Origin: an uncultured bacterium
GTDB taxonomy: Bacteria; Verrucomicrobiota; Kiritimatiellia; RFP12; CAIWXQ01
Direction of reading: 5' to 3'
Length of the DNA: 48,269 nt
NCBI GenBank assembly: GCA_903916675.1
Contig: CAIWXQ010000008.1
Span: forward strand, 1-48,269
Made by a program: the position numbers and the translations under genes. Every line of letters begins with the position of its first letter. Positions within the stretch are counted from its first letter, which is position 1. Below are positions 22,512 through 31,780 of the stretch, piece after piece. Under the pieces are notes generated by a model. That model was not told the origin of the DNA. It searched no databases and saw nothing but the letters and a program-made list of their open reading frames with translations.

Positions 22512-25500
22512 CTAACGGTCTTTCCCTGCCACCACCCGCCAGACGCGCAGCCACTCGGAGACACCCCAGGCCTGGGCCACGCAGCCACGCGGCGTGTGCG
22601 GCGCGTCGCCGTCGAGGATCTCCGGAATCTGCCCCACGCAGCCGGGCGGCACGCGCGTGGCGGACGAGCCGAGCAGCGCCCGCGCCGTGGGCCGGGCCTC
22701 GTCGCCGTACGTCCGCACCAGCGCCTCGGCGTACAGCGGGAACTGCCAGGTCCAGGCCGTGCCGTTGTGGTAGGCCGGTTTACGACGGGTGTCCTCGTCG
22801 CCAAGGTACGTTCCGAAATACGGCCGGAGTGGATCGTTGAGCGTCTGACCGTCACGCACCACCGGCTGCGGCAGGCGCACCGGGCGGTCTGCCAGGCTGC
22901 GGATGCCGCCGGGTACCAGCAGCGTCCCGCAGGACTGCAGGATACGAGCCGCGTGCGCCCGGTCGCCGTCGTACATGCCCAACGTGAGTGCCAGCAACTG
23001 GTTCGGCCGCAGCGCATCGTCGGGCGTGGCGCGCGTCGCGGGTGTGCCGACGCCGCCGCGCAGGTTGTCCGCCAGCCACCCCTCGTCCGGCAGCCAGAAG
23101 AGCCTGGCCAGCGACTGCCGCGCCTGTGCCGCCAGAGTCAGCCATGCGGGATCGACCTGTTTTCCGAGCAGTTCGAGGAAGGTGATCCAGAGCGCCTGGA
23201 TCTCCACCGGATACCCCTCGCGTGGCGTGGCGGCCGGGAAGTTGGTGTCCATCCAAGTGAAGTGCGGCGGGCTGTAGACGAGCGCGCTGGCGCGGTCCAT
23301 GCGGATGCCGTTGGGCGTACCGTCGCGGTAGTGCGCAGCAATGGATCCCAGCACCTCGTGCAGCGGCCGGCCGCCGCAGGAGGCGTCCAGCACGGCCACG
23401 GGACCGAGCGTAGCGATCAGGTCCGCCGCGGCCACGCCGAACCAGAGCGGCGCGTCGGAGGTGTCGCGATTGGAATGGTCGTTGCCGCGAATCAGGTTCG
23501 GGATCGTGCCGCGCTCCTCGAAGCGCCCGAATTCCCGCAGGATGCGCAGCGCATCGGCCGCGCGACCGTCAGCGATCAGGCCGCGCAGCACGATGAGCGT
23601 GTCGCGCCCCCAGTCGAGAAACCACGGATATCCGGCGATCACCGTGAGCAAGTCGTCGCGCTTGACGATGTAGACGTCCAGCGCGCGGTGAAACGCCTCG
23701 ACCAGCAGCAGGCTCTCCTCCGCAGGCGGCTCGATACCGGGCGCCCGGCTCTCCTCGGCTGTGGCCTGCCAGGCATCCTCGCGCTCGGCCACAACCACGG
23801 CCTGCGCGCCGCCGGCGAGATCGATCTCGAACCAACCGGGGCTAAACAGGTCCGAGGCGCTGTCAAGGCCGCGCGCGGCGTCCTCCGGGTGCGCAACCAT
23901 GTAGCTCCACTGCGTCTCCTGGTGGAAGCGGCCAGGCTCGACGCGGATCGAGCAGGTTTCGCCGGGTTCGGGGCGGAACGTGAAGCCGTGCGACTCGGCC
24001 CGGATCGCGGCGGGCCAGCGCGTCTCAGGTCCGGTGTAGGCTTTGGTCTTGCCGTGGAAGCCGCGCCATTCGATGTCCGGCCGCAACACGATCTGCACGG
24101 CCGTGGTGTCGGCCAAGCCGTCCTTCGCCGCTTCGCGCGCAATAGCCAGCCGCAGGCGGTTGCGGCCGCGCGCCAGGCTCAGGCGAAAGGTCAGCGACAC
24201 CCATTGTCCCACGCCGGTGGGAACCTGGAAGCGCCAGGCCGCGGAACGGCCGGCGGGATCGGCTTCAAACGCGTCGAGGCAGGTGGCGTCGATGGCATGC
24301 GAGTAGCCGTTGTGGCGCAGCCAGGCGCGGCAGCGGGTGAAGAAAACACGGCGGTCCACGGGGACGCGCGGATCGGGATTGACCGCCAGCAGGGCGTCGT
24401 ACTGGCTGCGGATGTCGCCCCATTTGGCGCGCACCTGGGCTGCGGCGCCACGGCCGTTGCCCAGCACAGCGCAGGTGTCGTGGTCAGCTCGGATCTCGCG
24501 GCCGCGAAAGCGCGTCGGCGCGTGTACAACCTCGCCCGGCGCCAGCGCCAGAATGTCGGCAGCGGTGGATTGCACGCCGTCCGGCGCAAAGACGCGCAGC
24601 GTCAGGGTCAGACGCCGATGCTGCTGCGTTGCCGCCGGCACGGGCAGCAGCGTAAACGGCGCGCCGGCCGCGGCAGCCGGAAGGCTTTCGTCGGACGCCT
24701 GCACGCATTCGCCTTCCAGCAGCTGCGCGCGGAACGCATGCGGCGCGCGGATCAGCAGCAGAAAACCCGGCGGCACGCAAACCTCGCGGCGCGCGTCCAT
24801 GGGCCACTCCCAGACCACGGCGCGCGGCATCGCGCCGGCAGCGGCGACGGCCGTGAACGCCAGCGGATCGCGCGCCATGGCTTCGCCGAAGGCATCGGGT
24901 TCGCCGGCTGGCAGCGTGTCCGCGCCCGTCAGCCAGCGCTGCACTCGCAGGGCGAGCAGGTTGCGGCGACGGCGGACAATCGAGTCGGGCTCGCGCGCCG
25001 GCTGGCGCAGCGCCTGCTCCAGCGCCGAAAGTTCGGCCGCGTCGGCCGTGAGGCAGAATACCTGGCCTGGCGTCAGCTCGAGACGCCGCGTTGCATCGAG
25101 GTGGCATTCGGCACCGGAAAGCAGATCCCAGGCCTGTCGTGAGGGGAAGGCCGCCTCCGGCCACTGGACCGGCTGGCGGTGCGCGTCATCTAGGTTGGCG
25201 AGGATCAGCAGATTTGCTCCGCCGGGCTGGCCGCGCAGGATGGCCAGCGAATTCCCCGTCCCTTCCTGCACGAGGCGCACGGCCGCGCCGGCCGCAAACG
25301 CCGGGTGCAGTGCGAGGAGCGCGTTGAGGCGCGAGATTTCGCGGACCTGGTTGCGCGCGGCGCCCCAGTTGAGCGCGGAGGCGCCGTGGACGTCGATTTT
25401 CTCCGTGGCAAACCACTCTACGCCGTTGGCCACGCCGAAGCCACCCTGCTGCGACACCAGCGCCGCCAGCGCGGTGCGCAGGCGCGCGTGGGTTTCGCCC

Positions 25501-26792
25501 TGCGCAGCAAGTCGGCTGTTGTCATGCGTCTCGGCGAAATGGATCAGCGGACCGGTGCGTGCGCCCAGGGCCATCGCGGTTGGCAGGTAGTGCTCAAAGG
25601 CGGCGCGGTCGCGGGTCTGAAACAATTCCGAGTAGGCCCAGTCAAGATTCGCCTCGGCGAGGAGCTGCTCAGTGACGGCAACGGGACCTCCGAGCCCTTC
25701 AAGCAGAAAAACAGTGTCCGGCAGCTCGTCGCGCACGCGGGCCACGATATAACGCCAGGTCTCCGCGGGAATCATGTAGCCGGCATCGCAGCGGAAGCCG
25801 TCCACGCCACGCCGCGCCCAGAAGAGGAAGACCTCGGCCATGAAGGCGCGCAACCCGGGGAAGCGGTAATCGAGCTCGACCAAATCGGCCCAGATGACGC
25901 CCCAGGCGCCGGGCGAGGCGAACGCGTTGTCGCGGCCGCGGCGAAACCATTCCGGATGGTGGATCTGGAGAGTCGAGGCCCAGCCTGTGTGGTTGGCAGG
26001 CAGATCGAGGAAGAGGCGGCCACCGCGGGCGTGTACGGCGTCGATTAGCTCGTCGAACTGGCCCAGCGGCGTGGCCTGTCGGTCAAACTCCGCCAGCGCG
26101 GGGTCGACGCTCAGAAAATCGAGGCCCGCAAACGGACTGCCGTAGCGCCCCATGCGGGCAAAGGTGGTGGGGGTCGGATGGATCGGCAGGAGCTGGACAA
26201 TGCGGAAGCGCAGGTCGCCAAGAATCGTGTCCAGCTTCCGGATCAGACTGCGGAACGTGCCGGAGGGCGGAATCACGGCATAACCGCGCGCGTCGAGCTG
26301 CTGCTCCAGGTGGCGACAGGCGGCGTCGCGCGGGTCGCGCTGCAGCGCGGGACCAAACTGCCGGATAAATGCGGTGTAGAGGGTATTGGCGCAGGCGGCG
26401 TGGGCAGGGCCGACCTTGACGATTAGATTGTCGCCGTCCGGCCATTCAGGCGCGCCGCTGCCGCGCGGCAGGAAGCAGGTCTTGCCGGCAAACCAGCCGA
26501 CGTCGAGCAGCGGAATGCGCGCCAGATAGCGGCCGGGACCGGAGGCGCGCAGAGGAATGTCGTGCCAGTCGCGGGCCAGCGGCGGGATGTCGGACTCGGT
26601 GTGTTCGACGATCTCCCGCCGGCGCATCGCGGCTTGACCGAGGTTCGTGCGGAAAAAGGCCTCGCCGGGGCGGTTGTCGGGCACGCGCAGCGTGACCTCC
26701 AGCAGGTCGCCGGTGCAAGCCAGCACCTGCGATCCCGACGCAGGGGTCTGTTCCAGCCGCTTCATGCCGGCACGCTTCCATTCGTCCGCCAC
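22512..26792 (-). CDS. Two-domain glycogen debranching enzyme (GH13 + GH133)
   Basis: This 1426-residue protein has an N-terminal GH13 amylase-like barrel: HTGWASTLQIHHPEW, nucleophile in DGFRCDAGY (about D333), acid/base in FLLEGLGG (about 362), and AETHDNSRLA (about 416-425). The C-terminal part (about 1035-1420) is a GH133 amylo-alpha-1,6-glucosidase: FLDWGRDTLIV near 1060, TIPNLIRGND near 1100, and DTSDAPLWF. This is the layout of eukaryotic AGL-type debranching enzyme: 4-alpha-glucanotransferase plus alpha-1,6-glucosidase. Most bacteria use separate GlgX/TreX-type enzymes. The start is GTG 26792, or ATG 26765 with GGAAG upstream; I cannot decide. It is cytoplasmic and heads the operon. 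Role: removal of branch points in glycogen or imported alpha-glucan. Confidence 0.85.
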   Translation of the reverse strand: MADEWKRAGMKRLEQTPASGSQVLACTGDLLEVTLRVPDNRPGEAFFRTNLGQAAMRRREIVEHTESDIPPLARDWHDIPLRASGPGRYLARIPLLDVGWFAGKTCFLPRGSGAPEWPDGDNLIVKVGPAHAACANTLYTAFIRQFGPALQRDPRDAACRHLEQQLDARGYAVIPPSGTFRSLIRKLDTILGDLRFRIVQLLPIHPTPTTFARMGRYGSPFAGLDFLSVDPALAEFDRQATPLGQFDELIDAVHARGGRLFLDLPANHTGWASTLQIHHPEWFRRGRDNAFASPGAWGVIWADLVELDYRFPGLRAFMAEVFLFWARRGVDGFRCDAGYMIPAETWRYIVARVRDELPDTVFLLEGLGGPVAVTEQLLAEANLDWAYSELFQTRDRAAFEHYLPTAMALGARTGPLIHFAETHDNSRLAAQGETHARLRTALAALVSQQGGFGVANGVEWFATEKIDVHGASALNWGAARNQVREISRLNALLALHPAFAAGAAVRLVQEGTGNSLAILRGQPGGANLLILANLDDAHRQPVQWPEAAFPSRQAWDLLSGAECHLDATRRLELTPGQVFCLTADAAELSALEQALRQPAREPDSIVRRRRNLLALRVQRWLTGADTLPAGEPDAFGEAMARDPLAFTAVAAAGAMPRAVVWEWPMDARREVCVPPGFLLLIRAPHAFRAQLLEGECVQASDESLPAAAAGAPFTLLPVPAATQQHRRLTLTLRVFAPDGVQSTAADILALAPGEVVHAPTRFRGREIRADHDTCAVLGNGRGAAAQVRAKWGDIRSQYDALLAVNPDPRVPVDRRVFFTRCRAWLRHNGYSHAIDATCLDAFEADPAGRSAAWRFQVPTGVGQWVSLTFRLSLARGRNRLRLAIAREAAKDGLADTTAVQIVLRPDIEWRGFHGKTKAYTGPETRWPAAIRAESHGFTFRPEPGETCSIRVEPGRFHQETQWSYMVAHPEDAARGLDSASDLFSPGWFEIDLAGGAQAVVVAEREDAWQATAEESRAPGIEPPAEESLLLVEAFHRALDVYIVKRDDLLTVIAGYPWFLDWGRDTLIVLRGLIADGRAADALRILREFGRFEERGTIPNLIRGNDHSNRDTSDAPLWFGVAAADLIATLGPVAVLDASCGGRPLHEVLGSIAAHYRDGTPNGIRMDRASALVYSPPHFTWMDTNFPAATPREGYPVEIQALWITFLELLGKQVDPAWLTLAAQARQSLARLFWLPDEGWLADNLRGGVGTPATRATPDDALRPNQLLALTLGMYDGDRAHAARILQSCGTLLVPGGIRSLADRPVRLPQPVVRDGQTLNDPLRPYFGTYLGDEDTRRKPAYHNGTAWTWQFPLYAEALVRTYGDEARPTARALLGSSATRVPPGCVGQIPEILDGDAPHTPRGCVAQAWGVSEWLRVWRVVAGKDR

Positions 26793-26932
26793 ATGCCGCT
26801 CTTATGCCACGCCGCCATATCGAAAGGCAAGTGAAGATGTCGGGGTGCGACAGGGAAGAGATTTACCGTGCCGCCGGAACATGGCATACTGTCACTTTCC
26901 GTTGAGCGGTGGACTCGGAATACTCAGGGTGG

Positions 26933-27415
26933 ATGGATCACGCACCGTACATCATGAACAATAATCCCCTGCATCTGTTCGCCACCCCGTGGTTCTGGTC
27001 CGCCTTCGGCGCCTGGACGCTGGCGCAGTTTGTCAAGATGCTCAGCGCGCTGATCCGGACTCAGCGCCTGGATTTCCGCTATCTGGTCAGCACCGGCGGC
27101 ATGCCCAGCGCTCACTCCGCGCTGGTCTGCGCGCTGGCAACGTCTGTCGGCATGACCGAGGGGTTCGACCAGGCGGCGACCATGCTGGCGGCAGCCTTCG
27201 CGGCCATCACCATGTTCGATGCCGCCGTGGTGCGGCGTGCGGCCGGCCACCAGGCCAGGATCCTCAATCAGATGCTCGACGAGGTCTTCAAGGAGCATCA
27301 CATCTCCGAACGGCATCTCAAGGAGCTCCTTGGGCATACCCGGCTCGAGGTGTTCGTCGGCCTAATCGTCGGCATTCTCTGCGCTACGATCGTCGTCTCT
27401 TGGTGGCCACGCTAA
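26933..27415 (+). CDS. DUF212 / divergent PAP2-family membrane protein
   Basis: This protein of about 160 residues is of the YuiD/DUF212 family. It shows AWTLAQFVKM, the signature STGGMPSAHSA (about 57-67), AITMFDAAVVRRAAGHQA and LGHTRLEVFVGLIVGI. Three to four membrane segments are visible. The family is related to PAP2 acid phosphatases and some members are believed to act on lipid-linked phosphates; the function here is inferred. The start is uncertain: 26933 follows CAGGGTGG, while 26954 fits the family start better. It is divergent from the debranching operon. Confidence 0.75.
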   Translation: MDHAPYIMNNNPLHLFATPWFWSAFGAWTLAQFVKMLSALIRTQRLDFRYLVSTGGMPSAHSALVCALATSVGMTEGFDQAATMLAAAFAAITMFDAAVVRRAAGHQARILNQMLDEVFKEHHISERHLKELLGHTRLEVFVGLIVGILCATIVVSWWPR

Positions 27416-27445
27416 AAGGCAAGGAACCTTGGTGCCCCGGCAGGA

Positions 27446-27492
27446 TTGACGCGTTGGAGCACATTGGTTTATTATCACAAAACACCTTGTGA
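27446..27492 (+). promoter_or_regulatory. Promoter with palindrome before the FecR-like gene
   Basis: TTGACG at 27446-27451 and TATTAT at 27470-27475 are 18 bp apart. Immediately downstream TCACAA (27475-27480) and TTGTGA (27487-27492) form a 6-6-6 palindrome at the expected start of transcription, so a repressor site or short hairpin is possible. Confidence 0.5.
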
Positions 27493-27534
27493 CCCGGACC
27501 GGCAACGGGCGGGCACGACGGACAGGAGTTGATT

Positions 27535-28512
27535 ATGCAGACTCGAAACCTTGCCGCAGGACTGGTAGCGATGGGTGTTGTGGCGCTGGTCTCGCCACTG
27601 CAGGCACAGTCGTTCGACCCTCTATTCCGTATTGCCGGCATCCGGGGCGCCTGTCAGGTCAAGACTCCGGACGCTACGTCCTTCGAGTCTGCCACCAAGG
27701 GGAAGGCCTATCCGTTCGGTACTGCGATCCGTACCGGAAAGGACAGCGAGGCGCAGATTCTCTTTTCGGCTGACGATGTGCTGCGGATGTCCGCCTCGAG
27801 CGAACTGACGATCACCGAGCCGGACGGCGTCGCGTTCGCTTCCAGTCGGATCGTCCGCCTCGCGGAAGGACGCGTGGATTTCGTCGTGCGCGACGGCCTA
27901 TCCGAAAAGGCACTGGTCGTGGACAGCGCGGTGGCCACCTGCGACAGCCTGTCGGGAAGAGGCTCCGTGGAACTGCAGAAGGGTGCCAAGCGGGGCAAGG
28001 ACAAGCTGGAACTCTCCCTGCTGGCCCGCGTGGACAACGGGTCGCTCCGCGTGCGTGGACCGCAGTTCTCGGTTCCGAAGCTGAAGAGCGGCAGTGCGGT
28101 CCGCATCAATTCGTCCGGCGACCGCAGCGTGACCCGGATCGACAATGAGGCGGGCGACTACCAGGTGGCCATTGAGAATGGAACGGACACGCCGGTCTCC
28201 GTGCTGGACACTTCACTGCATGGCTCGATCTCCATCCGCCGCGAGGAAGCCGCGGCGGGCAGCAAAAAGGCAGTCTCCGTCCTGGAGATCGCGCCGGACG
28301 CTAAGCCGAAGAATTCGTTCTCCTTCGTGGTGGGCGATCTGTCTCTGGGTGCGAGCATTCTGCCCGTCCTGCCGGAATGCCGCATGGTCGCGACGGTCCC
28401 TCCTCCAGCCGTCACCACCAATGCCCCCGCAGCCGCTTTGCCTACGGGCGTCGCCCCTGCCGAAACCCAGACTGCCGGCGACACGGCAAAGAAGGAAGAA
28501 GCCAAGAAATAA
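27535..28512 (+). CDS. FecR-domain secreted protein
   Basis: This 325-residue protein has a signal peptide (LAAGLVAMGVVALVSPLQAQ, cleaved near residue 24). The FecR-like domain follows (about 28-170): IRGACQVKTP, then PFGTAIRTGKDSEAQILFSADD and VRLAEGRVDFVV. The C terminus (about 265-325) is rich in Ala/Pro/Thr and ends in Lys/Glu. ATG 27535 has AGGAG six bases upstream. No sigma factor or TonB receptor is nearby, so it is not a classical FecR anti-sigma regulator. In PVC bacteria, such FecR-domain proteins are often envelope or surface proteins. Function unknown. Confidence 0.65.
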   Translation: MQTRNLAAGLVAMGVVALVSPLQAQSFDPLFRIAGIRGACQVKTPDATSFESATKGKAYPFGTAIRTGKDSEAQILFSADDVLRMSASSELTITEPDGVAFASSRIVRLAEGRVDFVVRDGLSEKALVVDSAVATCDSLSGRGSVELQKGAKRGKDKLELSLLARVDNGSLRVRGPQFSVPKLKSGSAVRINSSGDRSVTRIDNEAGDYQVAIENGTDTPVSVLDTSLHGSISIRREEAAAGSKKAVSVLEIAPDAKPKNSFSFVVGDLSLGASILPVLPECRMVATVPPPAVTTNAPAAALPTGVAPAETQTAGDTAKKEEAKK

Positions 28513-28531
28513 TTTGCGCTGGGGCAAGGCT

Positions 28532-28565
28532 GCCTGCCGTGGCAGGCGGTTGCAGACCTGCAACC
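28532..28565. repeat. Two adjacent perfect hairpins
   Basis: GCCTGCC-GT-GGCAGGC (28532-28547) and GGTTGCAG-AC-CTGCAACC (28548-28565) lie back to back 20 bp after the FecR-like stop. No T-tract follows. They may act as an RNA stability element or a weak terminator, or be a dispersed repeat. Confidence 0.5.
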
Positions 28566-28649
28566 CACCCGGCCACCCCGCAGGAGACCTGGCGCGCGCG
28601 CTGGCTGGTCGCCTCCTGAACCCGATCGGCGCGTTTGCAGGACATTGCC

Positions 28650-30302
28650 GTGTTTATCTATCATTTCCACCGCATCATCCGTCACCGATACGTCTGGGGA
28701 GCCTTCGCTGTCCTAGTCTCGCTGCTGTTTCTGTTCACCGGCTATTCCTACATGAACGGCAAGAACGGTGGCGCGGTGGCGCACATCGCCGGCCAGCCAG
28801 TCACGGACGAGACCTTCACCTCGCTGGAACGCGAGATCCGCGGACTCGGCCGCAATCGCAAGGATTCCGCATCCCTCCCGGAGATCGCCACGCAGGTCTG
28901 GCGCCAGGCTGCGGCCCTCCAGGTCGCCAACGAGTTGAAGCTGGGCGTCTCGCGCGAGGAACTCAAGTCTGCTGTGCAGGATAGCATCGGCGCCGGTGAA
29001 AGCTATGACAGCGCCATGCACGCCGCCTACCTGACCGAGCTGAAACGCCTCGGCCTGCAGCCGGCCCAGTACGAACAATACCTGACGCATGTCCTGACGC
29101 TGCGTAAAATCTCCTCCATCCTAGACGCCGCCGCCTGGGTGGCGCCGGTGGAGGTGGACGACGAACTCGCCGGCCTGACGGATGAGCTGACCGTACGCGT
29201 CATTGCCGTCAGCAACCGCTTCGCCTCCCTCGCCGCCACGGAGCCTCAAATCCGCGCCTTCTTCGACGTCCATACCAACGAGTTCTTTCTGCCCCGGCGG
29301 GTCGCCGTGCAGTATGTCGCGCTGCCGGTCTCCAATTTTCTGTCTCGCATCACGCCCACCACAGAACAGATTCAGGAATACTACGACGACCACGGCGAAC
29401 GGTTCACGCGCAGCAATTCGACCGAACTCCTCACGCGCGAGGAGGCCACCCCCCAGATTCTCCCGCTGCTCAAACACCAACTGGCCCGCCAGGTGGCCTA
29501 TACAAACCTCGCCAACGCCTTCCTCGCCCTAGCCGCCAAGAGCGGCAGCAACGGGTTTGCCGCCGCCGCCGCCACGTTCAAACTGCCCGTTCGCCAAACT
29601 CCCTTCTTTGCCGTGGATGACGAGACGCCGGCCGGAATCGACGTGGGCCGTGATTTCCGTGAAGCTGCCTTCGATCTGGACGCCTCCCAAGCGGATGGCC
29701 GTTTCAACGTCGTGCAAGGGTCCAACTTCGTTTACGCCATCACGCCACTTCCCAACAGCCCATCCCCGGCCCATATGCCGGTCCTGGCGGAAGTGCGGGA
29801 TCGCATCCGCCCCCTGGCCGAAGCCAAGGTCAGATCTGAGGCCTTCCGCGACTATCTCGACACGCTCCACCAAGACCTGACCAAGGGGCTGCGCGGGCAC
29901 AAATCCCTGTCCTCCCTGGCCCAGGACAAGGCGTTAATAGTCTCCACCTCCATTGTCTTCTCCGTGCACTCTCTGACCCAGGACGCTTTCGAGAATTACT
30001 ACCCGGTGGCCCGCGCATCCCTCCATCTGCAGCCGGGCGAGCTTTCTGAGCCGTCCCCGACAGAGAATGGCGGCGCCGTTCTGGTTTTTATGGTCGCGCG
30101 CCAGGCGGGCGATTCGCTCGCCGCCGAAATGCTGCGCGCCAAGGCCCGCGCCAATCTCGAACGCGCCCGTGGCATGGGCCTGATTTCTTCCTGGATGGAG
30201 TGGAACCTTGCCCGGCGGGGACTAATCCTTTCCCCAACCATGGACCAGGCGCTAGCCGCCCCGGTCTCGCGGCAGGACCCTGCCCGCCGCGCGGATGATT
30301 AG
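28650..30302 (+). CDS. PpiD/SurA-like membrane-anchored peptidyl-prolyl isomerase
   Basis: This 550-residue protein begins with an N-terminal membrane anchor (about 15-35: WGAFAVLVSLLFLFTGYSYM). A SurA_N-like segment follows (IAGQPVTDETFTSLEREI, then a long helical region), and a parvulin-like C-terminal part contains AFDLDASQADGRFNVVQGSNFVYAI near 350-375, as in PpiD. A clean catalytic parvulin domain is not visible, so it may be a chaperone only. The start is GTG 28650 with CAGGA 7-11 bases upstream; TTG 28635 is a poorer choice. Likely location: periplasmic face of the inner membrane, folding outer-membrane proteins. Confidence 0.7.
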   Translation: MFIYHFHRIIRHRYVWGAFAVLVSLLFLFTGYSYMNGKNGGAVAHIAGQPVTDETFTSLEREIRGLGRNRKDSASLPEIATQVWRQAAALQVANELKLGVSREELKSAVQDSIGAGESYDSAMHAAYLTELKRLGLQPAQYEQYLTHVLTLRKISSILDAAAWVAPVEVDDELAGLTDELTVRVIAVSNRFASLAATEPQIRAFFDVHTNEFFLPRRVAVQYVALPVSNFLSRITPTTEQIQEYYDDHGERFTRSNSTELLTREEATPQILPLLKHQLARQVAYTNLANAFLALAAKSGSNGFAAAAATFKLPVRQTPFFAVDDETPAGIDVGRDFREAAFDLDASQADGRFNVVQGSNFVYAITPLPNSPSPAHMPVLAEVRDRIRPLAEAKVRSEAFRDYLDTLHQDLTKGLRGHKSLSSLAQDKALIVSTSIVFSVHSLTQDAFENYYPVARASLHLQPGELSEPSPTENGGAVLVFMVARQAGDSLAAEMLRAKARANLERARGMGLISSWMEWNLARRGLILSPTMDQALAAPVSRQDPARRADD

Positions 30303-30458
30303 ACGCCTGCAAACGCCAGTTTTTCGTCTTCTTTTCATATTGCGTTCACCGAACGATTGTTCTAGGCTCCTTTTACTCATTTGCAGCAGGAGAGTCGCTG
30401 GATGACGCGGTCAGAGAACGTCGCCGATTGAGGTGGCGTGATAAATAAGGAATCCGCC

Positions 30459-31484
30459 ATGGGTACGGTTCTGCGTGTGTTGGTCGTTATCATTCTCATC
30501 ATGAGTGGTGCCGCTCTGTTCCTGGCCCACCAGTTGTACGACAAGCGGGAACAGTTGATTCTCCGCACACATCTGCTAGAAGAGCAGATCCAGAAAGTCG
30601 CGGGAACCCTTGAGGTGGCCGATCCTGCGGCGGGTGCCAAACCCGGCGCAACCTGTCCTACCCTGAAGCTGGATACGGACGAGAAGCGGCGCCAGATCCG
30701 GCAGCTCTATCAGGTGAAAACGGTCAATGGCAAGCAGGAGAAGCAGAAGGACCCGGTGAACCCGGCCGAGTATTCCACCAAGGGCCCCGGCACGATGCGC
30801 GAATTGCTGGACCAGGTTCTCGACTGCGCCGTCAAACAGAGGGATGCGCTCACCAAGACGCGCGACGAGGCGCTGAAGCTCAATACCAAGCTTAGCGAAA
30901 CCGTCGCGGAATGTAATAAGGCCAAGCAGGAATCTCAGGCTGACAAGGCCGCCCTTGAGGACAAGAACAAGGAAGTCGACAAGCTCAAGGACGATTCCAA
31001 GGCCTTGGAATCCAAGCTCACCGGCTTGTCCGACGAGAAGAAAAAGCTCGCTGACGAGGTGGCTGATCTCAAGAAAGATATCGAGACGAAACTCGCCTCC
31101 ATCACCGACCTGGAGAAGAAGAGCAAGGAGAAGCGCCCGGAGGCGCTGAAGACGCCTGAGAAGGTAACGGTGGCCCAGGCCGAAGCTTTCCAGGGCGCGC
31201 CTGGCGACAAAGGCAAGATCGTGGCCGTGGACGATTCGCTCAAGTTCGTGGTGGTCGAGCTCTCTGCCGCCGCCATGGCCGAACTCGTCGGCGAGCAGCG
31301 CGACCGCCCGATGCCGCAAATCGACATGATGGTCCGCCGTCCCGACATCAAGACCGCCGCGGACAAGTTCGTCGCGCGCATCAAGTTCCGCCAGGTCGTA
31401 CGCCAGAAGAATCTGGTCGTTGCCGACATCCTTATGGATTGGCAGCAGGGTCCGGTGGAGATCAATGATGTGGTGTTCTTCTAG
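30459..31484 (+). CDS. Membrane-anchored coiled-coil protein
   Basis: This 341-residue protein has an N-terminal membrane segment (LRVLVVIILIMSGAALFLAH, about 4-23). A long, highly charged Lys/Glu/Asp coiled coil covers about 115-235. A compact C-terminal beta-rich domain follows (KIVAVDDSLKFVVVELS, about 252-268, and VARIKFRQVVRQKNLVVADI near 307-326). ATG 30459 has TAAGGA 8 bases upstream. The lipoprotein gene that follows overlaps its 3' end. I do not recognise a named family; similar proteins are plausibly envelope scaffolds in Kiritimatiellota-type bacteria. Confidence 0.6.
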   Translation: MGTVLRVLVVIILIMSGAALFLAHQLYDKREQLILRTHLLEEQIQKVAGTLEVADPAAGAKPGATCPTLKLDTDEKRRQIRQLYQVKTVNGKQEKQKDPVNPAEYSTKGPGTMRELLDQVLDCAVKQRDALTKTRDEALKLNTKLSETVAECNKAKQESQADKAALEDKNKEVDKLKDDSKALESKLTGLSDEKKKLADEVADLKKDIETKLASITDLEKKSKEKRPEALKTPEKVTVAQAEAFQGAPGDKGKIVAVDDSLKFVVVELSAAAMAELVGEQRDRPMPQIDMMVRRPDIKTAADKFVARIKFRQVVRQKNLVVADILMDWQQGPVEINDVVFF

Positions 31485-31641
31485 GACACCGCGCCTCCTG
31501 GCGCTGGCCGCCGGCGCGCTGATTGTCTCGCTGGCCGCCGGTTGTATGTCCGACCCGGCTGCCGGCGATCTCCCCTGGGCCCGGCAGGAGCTGTGGGAAG
31601 GATCACCTGCCCTGCCGCCCGGCATGCTGCAGTCCCGATAG
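31465..31641 (+). CDS. Small lipoprotein overlapping the coiled-coil gene
   Basis: This is a 58-residue lipoprotein. It has a basic n-region (SSRTPR), a hydrophobic stretch (LLALAAGALIVSLAAG) and a lipobox LAAGC with the Cys at about 26. The mature part is only 33 residues (it begins CMSDPAAGDLPWARQE and ends LPPGMLQSR). GGTGGAG precedes ATG 31465/31468. It begins 20 bp before the stop of the coiled-coil gene in another frame, so translational coupling is likely. The mature tail is anchored in a membrane and probably works with the coiled-coil protein. It is too short to place in a family. Confidence 0.6.
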   Translation: MMWCSSRTPRLLALAAGALIVSLAAGCMSDPAAGDLPWARQELWEGSPALPPGMLQSR

Positions 31642-31657
31642 GACGGAACGTTTTAGG

Positions 31658-31698
31658 AAAACAGCCGGCCGCGCCATGCGGCCGGCTGTTTTGTTTTC
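31658..31698 (+). terminator. Strong rho-independent terminator
   Basis: A perfect 15-bp stem (31658-31672 with 31678-31692: AAAACAGCCGGCCGC and its complement) closes a 5-base loop and is followed by GTTTTC. It lies 16 bp after the lipoprotein stop and ends the plus-strand envelope operon. HydF converges from the other side. Confidence 0.85.
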
Positions 31699-31780
31699 AT
31701 CGGGTGAAACTCGCTGGCGAACTGAAAACCGCAGCGTGCTGATATCTTCCGTGCCTCGACACGCTGCGATTGGATATTCG

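Noticed and set aside
22596..25142. Plus-strand open frame of 848 codons inside the debranching enzyme gene
   Set aside because: It lies wholly antisense to a gene with clear catalytic motifs, has no family motif of its own, and is Arg/Gly/Ala-rich as expected for a shadow in GC-rich DNA.
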